Source: Gammaproteobacteria bacterium (GTDB lineage: Bacteria > Pseudomonadota > Gammaproteobacteria > Steroidobacterales > GCA-2729495). Taken from it: a DNA stretch of 33,280 bases. The DNA lies in contig JAJRUG010000158.1 of assembly GCA_024277915.1 (NCBI GenBank), positions 1 through 33,280 on the forward strand. Reading direction: 5' to 3'. Under the pieces are notes generated by a model. That model had not been told where the DNA came from. It did no database searches and saw only the letters and a program-made list of their open reading frames with translations. The translations under genes and the position numbers were made by a program. Below, piece after piece: positions 1 to 7,802 of this stretch (position 1 is its first letter; the number at the start of each line of letters is the position of its first letter).

Positions 1-615
1 ATTCTGGCGTTCAACGAGGCTGGTTGATACATGATCGGGGTCTGGATTTCCGCGTACCCTGGATTGTTTGGTGCCGTTGCATTTGGCTGGGCTATAACGA
101 CGCGGCCCCTCAGGAGCCGGCCCGTACAGCTTGACTAGCTGTGCATAATCTACATCGTTGCCGAACGCTTCTTTGACTGCTTCCAGATAGACCTTGTGGC
201 CATCAGTGGTCAGTTGGATTCGGTTGTTCAGCCTCCCTGCCAGATCGTCCATAAAGCACTTCGCTGCCTCTGCTCCGCGTGTGCCGATATGCCAGCACGG
301 CACCAACTTAGTGTCAGCGCAAATTGCTGTCCAAGTCCACACATCGCCGTAGCCAAATTGATGTTGCTTATCTTCGGGGATGTTTCTTTGCTTGGAATAC
401 ACAGAAGACCAGATTTCATCGCACTGGACGCGCTTACAGGGCAGGTTTTGCAGATGGTCGTCCTGATAGGCCAAACATACTGCGCCAACCTCCCTGAGCA
501 GCTTATCTACAGTATTCCGGGAAACGTCAGCCATACGAGCGGTGGCTCTCAAGCTATTCCCTTCTACCAGCATGTGGAGGATTCCGGCTCGGGTTTTTAT
601 GTCTAGGCGATTCAT
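1..615 (-). CDS. IS1-family transposase (DDE, single-ORF type), cut by window edge
   Basis: This is the N-terminal 205 codons of an insertion-sequence transposase, open from an ATG at 615 to the window's first base with no stop, so the C-terminus lies outside. Residues about 20-42 form a helix-turn-helix (SLRATARMADVSRNTV). The catalytic core follows: D66 in the VQCDEIWS motif, D138 in LTTDGHK, and a probable third acidic residue E202 in STSLVERQ just before the edge. The pattern QCDEIW...YGDVWTWTA...DDLAGRL...TTDGHK matches the long single-ORF transposases classed with IS1 (ISMhu11-like), not the frameshifted insA/insB pair of classical IS1. No Shine-Dalgarno sequence precedes the ATG, and the promoter lies so close that the mRNA should be nearly leaderless. 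The visible part has no frameshift or stop, so the copy may be intact. Family assignment is from recalled motifs. Confidence 0.9.
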   Translation of the reverse strand, partial: MNRLDIKTRAGILHMLVEGNSLRATARMADVSRNTVDKLLREVGAVCLAYQDDHLQNLPCKRVQCDEIWSSVYSKQRNIPEDKQHQFGYGDVWTWTAICADTKLVPCWHIGTRGAEAAKCFMDDLAGRLNNRIQLTTDGHKVYLEAVKEAFGNDVDYAQLVKLYGPAPEGPRRYSPAKCNGTKQSRVRGNPDPDHVSTSLVERQN

Positions 616-670
616 AATGAATATTATACTTGACCGGTCATGCTAGTCAAGCATTAATTTCATTATGAAT
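610..670. repeat. 61-bp imperfect palindrome overlapping transposase start and promoter
   Basis: Two nested inverted repeats share the same centre (base 640). The outer arms are 12-bp perfect (ATTCATAATGAA at 610-621 and its complement at 659-670). The inner arms are CTTGAC at 629-634 and GTCAAG at 646-651. A perfect 10-bp palindrome, TGACCGGTCA, lies at 631-640. The outer arm contains the transposase ATG and the inner arms overlap the promoter spacer. It could be an operator, a DNA hairpin near the IS end, or a transposase-binding site. The IS terminus itself cannot be placed from one end. Confidence 0.75.
623..650 (-). promoter_or_regulatory. Near-consensus sigma-70 promoter of the transposase
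   Basis: Read on the minus strand, a -35 hexamer TTGACT (650-645) and a perfect -10 TATAAT (628-623) are separated by 16 bp. The expected start of transcription is about base 616, immediately before the ATG at 615, so the transcript would be essentially leaderless. The dyad CTTGAC/GTCAAG overlaps the -35 element and spacer, so a bound repressor or the transposase itself could block it. Confidence 0.75.
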
Positions 671-677
671 AGTAAAA

Positions 678-703
678 TGAGACCAGCACAATGGCTGGTC
701 TCA
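678..703 (-). terminator. Hairpin terminator of the small accessory operon
   Basis: A perfect 10-bp stem (TGAGACCAGC at 678-687, complement at 694-703) with a 6-nt loop lies 16 bp beyond the stop of the 63-aa gene. On the minus strand it is followed by ATTTTACT, a short U-rich tail. It closes the 2055-720 operon before the IS region. Confidence 0.7.
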
Positions 704-719
704 AAAAGCGCTTTGCTTT

Positions 720-911
720 CTAGGCTGTTTTCCAGCGTTCTCCTATCGGGCCAGGGTCACTGGAATAAGGTAAGCGATAGCCCTTCTTATCCTCTAAATC
801 AGACCCTATAACGCCATCAACTTCCCCTAAAAACTCAAGCAATTCAAGAGCTTTAGGATCGTTAGAAAGCATGTCCTTCAATGTGTTGATATTCATTTTC
901 CCCTTTTTCAT
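720..911 (-). CDS. Small hypothetical protein (63 aa), last gene of protease operon
   Basis: I do not recognise this protein. The start chosen is the ATG at 911, which overlaps the stop of the upstream protease gene as ATGA and has AGGAG six bases ahead; the longer reading from 932 lacks such support. The N-terminus is basic (MKKGKMN), followed by an acidic amphipathic stretch (KDMLSNDPKALELLEFLGEV) and a Gly/Pro-rich tail ending GERWKTA. There is no signal peptide or membrane segment. Start-stop coupling to the protease gene suggests a partner or regulator of it, but that is inference only. A terminator hairpin follows 16 bp after the stop. Confidence 0.6.
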   Translation of the reverse strand: MKKGKMNINTLKDMLSNDPKALELLEFLGEVDGVIGSDLEDKKGYRLPYSSDPGPIGERWKTA

Positions 912-1808
912 AGCACTCTCCTGAATCCACATTTAGTATGGATGGCTGCGGAAATGCCCTTCTTACCCATAAAATCACACCCTAAACTATAATAGGTGCG
1001 AATTATGCGATTTAGTTCACTATTCTCGCCGAAGTCATTGATTTTCAGCTTAATTTCCTCACTACGTAACTCACCTATTGTAATGCCTCTTCCATGAGAA
1101 TGCCATCTGGAAGCTTTCCCAAGCACTTCAGCTATTTCGTTTGCACGAGCTAGTTTGTCTTGCTTGCTTACCTTCTCCTGACTGCTTTCTCTTAATTTTC
1201 CAATCCTTAAATTTGTACCGGGGCAACCAGTCACGTAATAGAGATTTGGAATGCTCAATTGCCTGTTCAATATGATAAAGCTTCGCTGGGTCAAATTTTC
1301 TCACAAAGTAGGCTATTTCCGCTCGCACACTTTCGGTTGATTCTGCTTCGTTAATAGTCTTTTTTAGATCTTCATACTTTGCTAAATAACCCATCCCAGG
1401 GACATAATCGCCGCTTTCTGATTCGAACTGCGGATCAATAGGCCCAAGAACCGCGTGATAGTCCATCCAAATTTCATCGCCAGACATCACAAGTACCGTG
1501 CCAGCACTATATGCGTAGTTCGGCACTATAAAGCTGACTCTTTTGTAATGATTTCGAAAAACGTGAACGATACGCTCAACAGTCTCGATATACCCACCTG
1601 TGGTCTCTAATACCACTATCAAATCTGTATTCGGCTTTTTCCCGTTGGCAGCCCCTATTTCCTCAATCGCAGATCGCACAGCATCATCAACAGGCTGCAT
1701 CATCGGCGATTTTAGGAAAATAACGTCAGATTTGAAGTGTGCGGCTAACTCTTCGTTATAATCCGAAAGAGCAGAGGTGACTACATCGTCAGCATCAAGA
1801 TTTCTCAT
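908..1808 (-). pseudogene. SDH-family Clp-fold serine proteinase, frameshifted
   Basis: Two overlapping frames together make one protein of about 299 residues resembling the SDH family (PF01972), a ClpP/S49-like fold that includes a serine dehydrogenase proteinase. The first frame, from the ATG at 1808, carries VVLETTGGYIETV (residues ~65-77), the putative nucleophile S101 in YAYSAGT, and the conserved block SGDEIWMDYHAVLGPIDPQ after it. It should continue after RYKFKDWKI, but reads out of frame and stops at 1128. The conserved tail (KQDKLARANEIAEVLGKAS, WHSHGRGI, LKINDFG) lies in the frame ending at 908. One base must be skipped near 1185-1205, in an A-rich stretch, to join them. This is either a decayed gene or a sequencing indel; the tail shows no further damage. 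No signal peptide is seen. The first gene's end overlaps this start by 14 bases. Confidence 0.8.
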
Positions 1809-2055
1809 CCAGTTTTTCTTTTTTCCACCTAGCCTGAGCAGCTATCTTAGCAATTTCCCGGCGCTTTTCCGGAGATAATTTCTCTGCTCTAGCTTTTCCA
1901 CCCTTTAGCCCGCCTTTCCTCCCAAGGGCTACGGCGGCAGGGTCTTTATCTGATTTCTCCGGCTCAGGAGCCTCCCCAACGGACTCGCGGACGATATCGA
2001 ACGCCCGCTTGTTGGTGTCAGCAGGGCGCTTCTTTTTCTTTGCTTGATCGGTCAT
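1795..2055 (-). CDS. Lys/Gly-rich small protein (86 aa), first gene of protease operon
   Basis: This is a very basic, probably disordered protein: an N-terminal KKKKRP cluster, then the segment KDPAAVALGRKGGLKGGKAR, then LSPEKRREIAKIAAQARW. I recall this GRKGG..GGKARA..LSPE.R.EIA.KAA.ARW pattern as a widespread uncharacterised bacterial family; it resembles KGG-type stress proteins but I do not claim that domain. The composition suggests nucleic-acid binding, which is inference. The start is set at the ATG at 2055 (AGGTGG eleven bases upstream); a GTG at 2070 would add five residues but overlaps that ribosome-binding site. Its last 14 bases overlap the start of the SDH proteinase gene, so the two are probably translated together. 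Confidence 0.7.
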   Translation of the reverse strand: MTDQAKKKKRPADTNKRAFDIVRESVGEAPEPEKSDKDPAAVALGRKGGLKGGKARAEKLSPEKRREIAKIAAQARWKKEKLDEKS

Positions 2056-2070
2056 GCATAGAATATCCAC

Positions 2071-2294
2071 CTTTTTGCCGAGAAAGGCAACCAGGGGTCA
2101 ATTCAAACTGAGCCACTACCTAAATATGGCGGAAAATCGTTAATAATACCCACTATATGTTGTTATTTTTGAAAGTGGTGATCGTGAGGCATATTTAGTC
2201 GTATTATGATTAATTTGTGGGATATTGACTCGCATGCTTGGCTAACCAATCGCTGCTAGAATCCGCGCTCTGACAACCCGGAATATTGAACGGA
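2071..2294. other. AT-rich divergent intergenic region between accessory operon and dtd
   Basis: No gene is seen. The region marks the junction between the AT-rich accessory DNA and the core chromosome. It holds a 9-bp inverted repeat (CTAAATATG at 2120-2128, complement at 2190-2198) that could be an operator for the minus-strand operon, but no confident promoter pair could be fixed for either direction. Confidence 0.4.
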
Positions 2295-2744
2295 ATGATC
2301 GGCTTATTACAACGCGTCTCGCAAGCCAGTGTCCGCATAGACGGAGAGCCTGTTGCCACCATCGGGCAAGGCATCCTGGTGTTGACCGCTGTAGAGTGCA
2401 ACGACACCCCTCAACAGGCTGAGCGGCTGGCAGAAAGACTGCTATCATATCGCATGTTCGCCGACGATAGCGGCAAAATGAATCATAATGTGCGCCAGAT
2501 TGACGGAGATCTGTTATTGGTTCCTCAGTTCACTCTGGCTGCTGACACGCAGCGTGGTAACCGGCCGGGGTTTTCCAAGGCAGCGGAGCCCGCCCACGGA
2601 GCGCTGTTGTTCGACCATCTGGTTGCTGCGGCGAGAGAAAGCTACCAGCGGGTTCAGACCGGGCGGTTTGGAGCAGATATGGATGTCGCTCTGGTCAATC
2701 AGGGGCCGGTTACTTTCTGGCTGCGAGTCCCGCCCGACGGGTAA
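2295..2744 (+). CDS. dtd: D-aminoacyl-tRNA deacylase
   Basis: This enzyme hydrolyses D-amino acids (and mischarged glycine) from tRNA in the cytoplasm, preventing their entry into protein. The 149-residue protein shows the family layout: MIGLLQRVSQASV at the N-terminus, the first active-site motif LLVPQFTLAADTQRG around residues 75-89 (often SQFT; here PQFT, a variant also seen in relatives), and the cross-subunit motif NQGPVTFWLRV at the C-terminus. The start is the ATG at 2295; an in-frame TTG at 2286 adds only three residues and fits homologues less well. It is the first core gene after the accessory patch and is separated from tatA by 137 bases, so it is probably its own transcription unit. 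Confidence 0.95.
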   Translation: MIGLLQRVSQASVRIDGEPVATIGQGILVLTAVECNDTPQQAERLAERLLSYRMFADDSGKMNHNVRQIDGDLLLVPQFTLAADTQRGNRPGFSKAAEPAHGALLFDHLVAAARESYQRVQTGRFGADMDVALVNQGPVTFWLRVPPDG

Positions 2745-2881
2745 ATGTCTAAAAGAAAAAAACACCTAAATCAGTTGAAAATCGGCATTAAGCACACCGG
2801 AATGCATGACATTTTGCCGTATCATAGGCGTTGTACCGGCACAGGAGTTGCCGGACCTGTGAAAATAACGGAGTAGACACT

Positions 2882-3136
2882 ATGGGACTTGGCGGAATAG
2901 GCATTTGGCAGTTACTGATCGTACTGTTAATCGTTGTGTTGATATTTGGCACCAAGCGGCTCAAGGGAATGAGCTCCGATCTGGGTGGTGCTTTAAAAAG
3001 TTTTCGCAAGGCAGTTTCCGATGCGGACAAGCCCAACTCGGAGTCACAACAAAAGCTCAATGAGCCTGACGCGGAATTTGATGAATCAACCGACTCTGCG
3101 GAACACAAGGAAGCAGACCGTAATCACTCTTCCTGA
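2882..3136 (+). CDS. tatA: Sec-independent (twin-arginine) translocase subunit TatA
   Basis: TatA oligomerises in the inner membrane to form the pathway through which folded twin-arginine proteins cross. The 84-residue protein has one N-terminal membrane segment (residues ~6-22, [18 protein letters not shown]), the hinge FGTKRLKGM, an amphipathic helix ([12 protein letters not shown]), and an acidic, disordered tail. An upstream in-frame extension to 2831 is rejected because the ATG at 2882 has GGAG eight bases before it and gives the canonical N-terminus. tatB starts 29 bases downstream and tatC overlaps tatB, so this is a complete tatABC operon. Confidence 0.96.
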   Translation: MGLGGIGIWQLLIVLLIVVLIFGTKRLKGMSSDLGGALKSFRKAVSDADKPNSESQQKLNEPDAEFDESTDSAEHKEADRNHSS

Positions 3137-3165
3137 TCCGGCTTTCGACAGATAAATCACTGTTC

Positions 3166-3501
3166 ATGTTTGATATCGGATTCCAGGAGCTGATTTTATT
3201 GCTCGGCCTGGGCCTGATGGTGCTGGGGCCGGAGCGATTGCCTCGGGTTGTCAAGCAAATCGGTGGCTGGATCGGCAAGGCGCGACGAATGGCGCGGTCA
3301 GTCTCTGCACAAATTCAGGAGCAACTCGATGATGCAGATATGGATATTGAATCCATCATTGATCCTGACAAACACAACAATCCGGCAACTTATAGTCGGC
3401 CCGGTATTGATGACTTAAAACCTGCATCATCGGCCAGCAGCGATAAAGATGGTGCAGCAAATGTGAAAACGCCTGCAGATCATTCAGCGCATGGCCAATA
3501 A
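3166..3501 (+). CDS. tatB: Sec-independent translocase subunit TatB
   Basis: TatB pairs with TatC to form the receptor for twin-arginine signal peptides. The 111-residue sequence starts with the typical MFDIGFQELILL, a single membrane span, then the family signature LGPERLPRVVKQIG, followed by an amphipathic helix (KARRMARSVSAQIQEQLDD) and a low-complexity polar tail. The last 11 bases overlap the start of tatC. Separate tatA-like and tatB-like proteins are the proteobacterial arrangement. Confidence 0.95.
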   Translation: MFDIGFQELILLLGLGLMVLGPERLPRVVKQIGGWIGKARRMARSVSAQIQEQLDDADMDIESIIDPDKHNNPATYSRPGIDDLKPASSASSDKDGAANVKTPADHSAHGQ

Positions 3502-4285
3502 GGCTTCCGGGGATTCTGCTGATCAGCCGGCGGAAGAACTCGAAGAAGAAACCCTCGTTTCCCATTTGATTGAGCTGCGCTCGAGGTTACTCAAAGCTAC
3601 CGCCTCTATCCTGATTATTTTTCTGTGCCTGACGCCCTTTTCCCAGGAGATTTTCACTGCGGTTGCACAGCCCCTTATGGATCAGCTGCCGGAACAGTCA
3701 ACAATGATTGCAACCCAGGTGGCTGCTCCTTTTCTTACCCCGTTCAAGACCACGCTGTTTGTCGCGCTGTTTATTGCGATGCCGGTTGTGATCTATCAGC
3801 TCTGGTCTTTCATCGCGCCCGGACTATACCGAAATGAAAAACGCTTTGCCGTGCCGCTGATGGCATCCAGCGTGCTGCTATTTTATCTGGGTGCAGCATT
3901 TGCCTATTTTGTCGTATTTCCACTTATGTTCGGATTCTTTACTGCCGTTGCGCCGGAAGGTGTTTCGGTGATGACCGATATCAGCAGTTATCTTGATTTC
4001 GTACTGGTGATTTTTTTCGCGTTTGGTATCGCTTTTGAAGTGCCTATTGCTACAGTCATGCTGGTCGGTAGCGGACTTATGACGACCAAAAGCATCGCTT
4101 CCAAACGTTCCTATGTCTTCCTGGGCAGCTTTGTTATCGGGATGGTGTTGACACCCCCGGATTTTATTTCCCAGATATTGCTGGCTGTGCCGGTTTATCT
4201 TCTTTTTGAAATCGGTATATTGATGTCCAGGCTGGTATTTCCGGAAAAGGCCGAATCGCAGGTAGACAACAACGACGTTCCATAA
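3491..4285 (+). CDS. tatC: Sec-independent translocase subunit TatC
   Basis: TatC is the polytopic core of the twin-arginine translocase and binds the RR signal peptide. The 264-residue protein shows the cytoplasmic N-terminal motif SHLIELRSRLLKA (residues ~24-36), six hydrophobic segments, the LWSFIAPGLYRNEKR loop and the FGIAFEVP motif around residue 178. The N-terminal 20 residues are polar and acidic. Overlap with tatB implies coupled translation. The following A-rich spacer (4286-4320) leads to a transporter gene with its own AAGGG ribosome-binding site. Confidence 0.96.
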   Translation: MANKASGDSADQPAEELEEETLVSHLIELRSRLLKATASILIIFLCLTPFSQEIFTAVAQPLMDQLPEQSTMIATQVAAPFLTPFKTTLFVALFIAMPVVIYQLWSFIAPGLYRNEKRFAVPLMASSVLLFYLGAAFAYFVVFPLMFGFFTAVAPEGVSVMTDISSYLDFVLVIFFAFGIAFEVPIATVMLVGSGLMTTKSIASKRSYVFLGSFVIGMVLTPPDFISQILLAVPVYLLFEIGILMSRLVFPEKAESQVDNNDVP

Positions 4286-4320
4286 GCTAAAAAAGAATAA
4301 ATAAAAAAGGGTAATAATCT

Positions 4321-5826
4321 ATGGACACTAGTACGGCTGCCCCAGTGGCAGCAAGCAACGGGCACCCGGTCGGCTTGCGCACCCTGTTTTTTACGGAAAT
4401 GTGGGAGCGGTTCAGCTACTACGGGATGCGTGCGCTACTGGTGCTGTTTCTTGTTGAGGCTGTTTCCGAAGGTGGTCTGGGACTGGATGACAGAACCGCC
4501 ACGGCAATTTACGGTCTGTATACTGCTGCCGTCTATGTCGTCTGCTTGCCTGGCGGATGGGTGGCGGACCGGCTGCTCGGTGCACAAAAGTCAATCTGGT
4601 ATGGCGGCATTATTATTATGCTTGGCCATTTTACGCTGGCTATCCCGTCGGTCTATACCTTTTTTCTCGGACTGATTTTTGTTGTTCTTGGCACCGGGCT
4701 GCTCAAGCCGAATATCAGTGCAATAGTCGGAGAACTCTACCCGGCAGGCGATCCGCGACGCGATGCAGGGTTCACAATTTTCTATATGGGCATCAACATC
4801 GGTGCTGCAATCGGGCCACTGATTTGCAGCACCCTTGGTGAAAGCGATTTGTTTGGATGGCACTACGGCTTTGCTGCCGCCGGAGTGGGGATGTTACTGG
4901 GGCTTGTGCAGTTTCGCTGGTCCTGCCATCGGCTTGGGGATGCTGGTCTCAGGCCAAGCCTGGATGCTTCGGATCCTGAAGATCGAAAACGCATGCAAAC
5001 CTGCTGGCGGTGGCTGATCGGTGCTCTGTTGCTGTTTGCGCTGCTGGTAGGTCTGGTGATGGCTGGTAAAATTGTAATCGACCCTGTAGCGCTTGCGGGC
5101 AAGACAACCATTGCCATTGCCATACTTGCCGCCAGCTATTTTACTTACCTGTTCGTGCTCGGCGGCCTGACTACTGAAGAAAAGAAAAGACTGGTGGTGA
5201 TCATTGTGCTGTTTTTCGGCACCGCCATGTTCTGGGCCGGCTTTGAGCAGTCGGGTTCCTCGCTGAATCTTTTTGCAGAACGATATACGCAACGTGTATT
5301 CGGAGGCTTCGAGATTCCGGCTGGCTGGTTTCAAAGCCTGAACCCGGCGTTCATTATTATCCTGGCCCCTTTATATGCGGCGATGTGGACGGCACTGGCA
5401 AAACGCCATATGGATCCTTCGGCACCCGTTAAATTTGGCCTGGGGCTGATCATCATGGGCATAGGCTTCGTGGTGATGATCGGCGCTGCAAAGCTCGTTG
5501 TCTCCGGCAACAGTGTTCTTCCAACCTGGCTGATTTTTACATATCTGTTGCACACCATGGGTGAGCTGGCATTAAGTCCCGTGGGGTTAAGTGCAACGAC
5601 AAAACTTGCACCCCGGCGCTATGTCGGACAGATGATGGGGGTCTGGTTTCTGGGCGCCGCAATGGGCAACCTGATGGCAGGAATGATCGCGGGAGAGTTC
5701 CGCCACGATGCCATAGATGAAATGCCGGCTCTGTATCTTCAGATCGTCATGACTGCCGTGGGGTCAGGAATACTGCTGCTGGTATTGTCCCGGCCAATCA
5801 GAAAACTCATGGGGGGCAAAGAATAA
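4321..5826 (+). CDS. POT/PTR2-family proton-dependent oligopeptide transporter
   Basis: This is a major-facilitator-type symporter importing di- and tripeptides with protons. The 501-residue, multi-span protein has the ExxER motif (E26, E29, R30 in EMWERFSYYGMR) that couples protons to peptide binding, and the second POT signature FYMGINIGAAIGPL around residues 158-171. Length and signatures are normal for bacterial DtpA-like proteins. Its stop overlaps the next ATG by one base (TAATG), so it is translationally coupled to a second, unrelated peptide transporter. Exact substrate cannot be read from the sequence. Confidence 0.93.
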   Translation: MDTSTAAPVAASNGHPVGLRTLFFTEMWERFSYYGMRALLVLFLVEAVSEGGLGLDDRTATAIYGLYTAAVYVVCLPGGWVADRLLGAQKSIWYGGIIIMLGHFTLAIPSVYTFFLGLIFVVLGTGLLKPNISAIVGELYPAGDPRRDAGFTIFYMGINIGAAIGPLICSTLGESDLFGWHYGFAAAGVGMLLGLVQFRWSCHRLGDAGLRPSLDASDPEDRKRMQTCWRWLIGALLLFALLVGLVMAGKIVIDPVALAGKTTIAIAILAASYFTYLFVLGGLTTEEKKRLVVIIVLFFGTAMFWAGFEQSGSSLNLFAERYTQRVFGGFEIPAGWFQSLNPAFIIILAPLYAAMWTALAKRHMDPSAPVKFGLGLIIMGIGFVVMIGAAKLVVSGNSVLPTWLIFTYLLHTMGELALSPVGLSATTKLAPRRYVGQMMGVWFLGAAMGNLMAGMIAGEFRHDAIDEMPALYLQIVMTAVGSGILLLVLSRPIRKLMGGKE

Positions 5827-7745
5827 TGAGCCAACCAGCAACTGCCTTGCCTCAGCTCACCGTAAAGGCAGTCTTGCTGGGAATTATTCTTTCCGCTGTA
5901 CTCGCCGGTGCGAATGCCTACCTTGGCCTGTTTGCCGGTATGACGGTATCGGCCTCAATACCTGCCGCTGTAATTTCCATGGGACTGCTGCGCTTGTTTC
6001 GTGAGTCCAATATTCTCGAAAACAACATCGTGCAAACCACCGCATCTGCAGGGGAATCGCTGGCAGCGGGGGTGATCTTTACCATCCCCGCGCTGGTCAT
6101 TCTCGGCTACTGGGATGTGTTCGACTACTGGTGGGTCACCGCCATCGCTGGTATCGGTGGATTACTTGGTGTGCTGTTTACCATTCCGCTGCGTCGTTCG
6201 ATGATTGTTGAACAAAAACTCATGTATCCCGAAGGCACCGCAACGGCTGAGGTTTTGAAGATAGGAGAAAATCCGGGCAAGGGGCTGCGTTATCTTTCTA
6301 TAGCCGGCATTACGGGTGCATTGGTTAAATTCGCCGAGACCGGACTCAGCCTGTGGCCGGGCTCTGCGCAGATAGCAGCCTATCTCGGCAAAAGCACCAT
6401 TGCCTATGTCGGAACCAATTTGTCACCGGCTCTGTTAGCAGTTGGATATATCGTCGGGCTGAATATTGCGATTTTAATTTTCCTTGGCGGAGCAATTTCC
6501 TGGTATGTCGCAATCCCGATTTACAGCCACTTCGCACTGGCCTCAGATCCCGTTCTTTTCGGGTTCCTGGTTTCGGGTATGTCGGCAGAAGATCTGGCAT
6601 TTGAGATCTGGACCTCGAAGATCCGCTACCTTGGCGTCGGTGCCATGCTGGTGGGCGGTATATGGGCATTGATCTCGATGCGCGGATCACTGGTATCGGG
6701 AATCATGTCCGGTCTTCACAAACAAACCAGTACCTCAGGTGCTGATATTCCTGAGACAGAGCGTGATACGCCGATGAAGCTGGTGCTCATCGGGGTAGCA
6801 GTTTTTGTCATCCCGGTCTTTCTGCTCTACCAATCTATCGTTGACAGCGTGTCCATTGGCCTGGTGATGACCTTGATAATGGTCGTCACAGGCTTTCTGT
6901 TTTCTGCAGTGGCCGCCTACATGGCCGGTATGGTGGGATCGTCCAATAATCCCATCTCGGGCATTACGATTGCGACAATATTATTCGCGTCCCTGTTACT
7001 GCTGTGGCTGATGGGTGAAAGCGCAGTCGCTCCGGCAGCAGCTATATTAATTGGTGCTGTGGTCTGTTGTGCTGCGGCGATTGCCGGTGACAATATGCAG
7101 GATCTCAAGGCCGGGTATATTGTGGGAGCTACCCCGTGGAAACAACAGGTCATGCAGGTTGTCGGCGTTTTATCTGCTGTACTGCTGATGGCTCCGATTC
7201 TAAACCTGTTGTTACAGGCTTACGGCATTGGTATTCCAACTGCTGAGAGACCCGATTCGCTGCTCGCTCCCCAGGCCACATTAATGGCTTCGGTAGCTAA
7301 AGGCGTCATATCAGGCGGACTGCCCTGGATGATGGTGGGTCTGGGTGCCGCTATCGGCGTTGTGATTATTTGCTGGGATGAGTGGCTTAAAGCGCGCAAC
7401 AGCGATTTCAGGGCCCCGGTGCTGGCTGTCGCCGTTGGCATCTACCTGCCGCTGGAGTTAGCCATGCCAATTTTCGCCGGCGGTATGATCGCGCATTTTG
7501 TAGGCAAGAAGACAGGTAAATCCACCGGTACTGGTTTCGGAATGTTATTCGCCGCAGGCTTGATCACGGGTGAAGCTCTGGTCGGCATCCTGATGGCAAT
7601 CCCGATCGTGATGACCGGTAACGCCAATATATTTGCCGTACCTGAATCCATGCAGATCGGCAGCCTGCTCGGCCTGGCGGTGGTCGCCTGGATTGCCTGG
7701 CGGTTATTCAAGACCGGCACAGCCGAGTCCGCACCAGGCGCATAG
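5826..7745 (+). CDS. OPT-family oligopeptide (or metal-chelate) transporter
   Basis: The 639-residue integral membrane protein belongs to the OPT family: N-terminal LTVKAVLLGIILSAVLAGAN, the NAYLGLFAGMTVSASIPAA segment, and the conserved block MYPEGTATAEVLKIGE near residue 137, followed by many hydrophobic spans including SSNNPISGITIATI. Bacterial members carry oligopeptides, and some relatives move metal-chelating peptides, so the substrate stays open. It starts one base inside the POT gene's stop codon. A DUF1330 gene follows after 57 bases, probably in the same transcript. Confidence 0.92.
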   Translation: MSQPATALPQLTVKAVLLGIILSAVLAGANAYLGLFAGMTVSASIPAAVISMGLLRLFRESNILENNIVQTTASAGESLAAGVIFTIPALVILGYWDVFDYWWVTAIAGIGGLLGVLFTIPLRRSMIVEQKLMYPEGTATAEVLKIGENPGKGLRYLSIAGITGALVKFAETGLSLWPGSAQIAAYLGKSTIAYVGTNLSPALLAVGYIVGLNIAILIFLGGAISWYVAIPIYSHFALASDPVLFGFLVSGMSAEDLAFEIWTSKIRYLGVGAMLVGGIWALISMRGSLVSGIMSGLHKQTSTSGADIPETERDTPMKLVLIGVAVFVIPVFLLYQSIVDSVSIGLVMTLIMVVTGFLFSAVAAYMAGMVGSSNNPISGITIATILFASLLLLWLMGESAVAPAAAILIGAVVCCAAAIAGDNMQDLKAGYIVGATPWKQQVMQVVGVLSAVLLMAPILNLLLQAYGIGIPTAERPDSLLAPQATLMASVAKGVISGGLPWMMVGLGAAIGVVIICWDEWLKARNSDFRAPVLAVAVGIYLPLELAMPIFAGGMIAHFVGKKTGKSTGTGFGMLFAAGLITGEALVGILMAIPIVMTGNANIFAVPESMQIGSLLGLAVVAWIAWRLFKTGTAESAPGA

Positions 7746-7802
7746 TAAACTGAAACGAACAACAATTGATGGCACAAGCAACAAGGAACAGGGAGAGAAC
7801 AG

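Noticed and set aside
196..606. 136-aa open frame on the plus strand
   Set aside because: It is antisense to the transposase, which has the conserved DDE motifs.
2120..2198. 9-bp inverted repeat in the intergenic region as a definite operator
   Set aside because: Arms are 61 bases apart and AT-rich; chance cannot be excluded, so it is only noted in the region entry.
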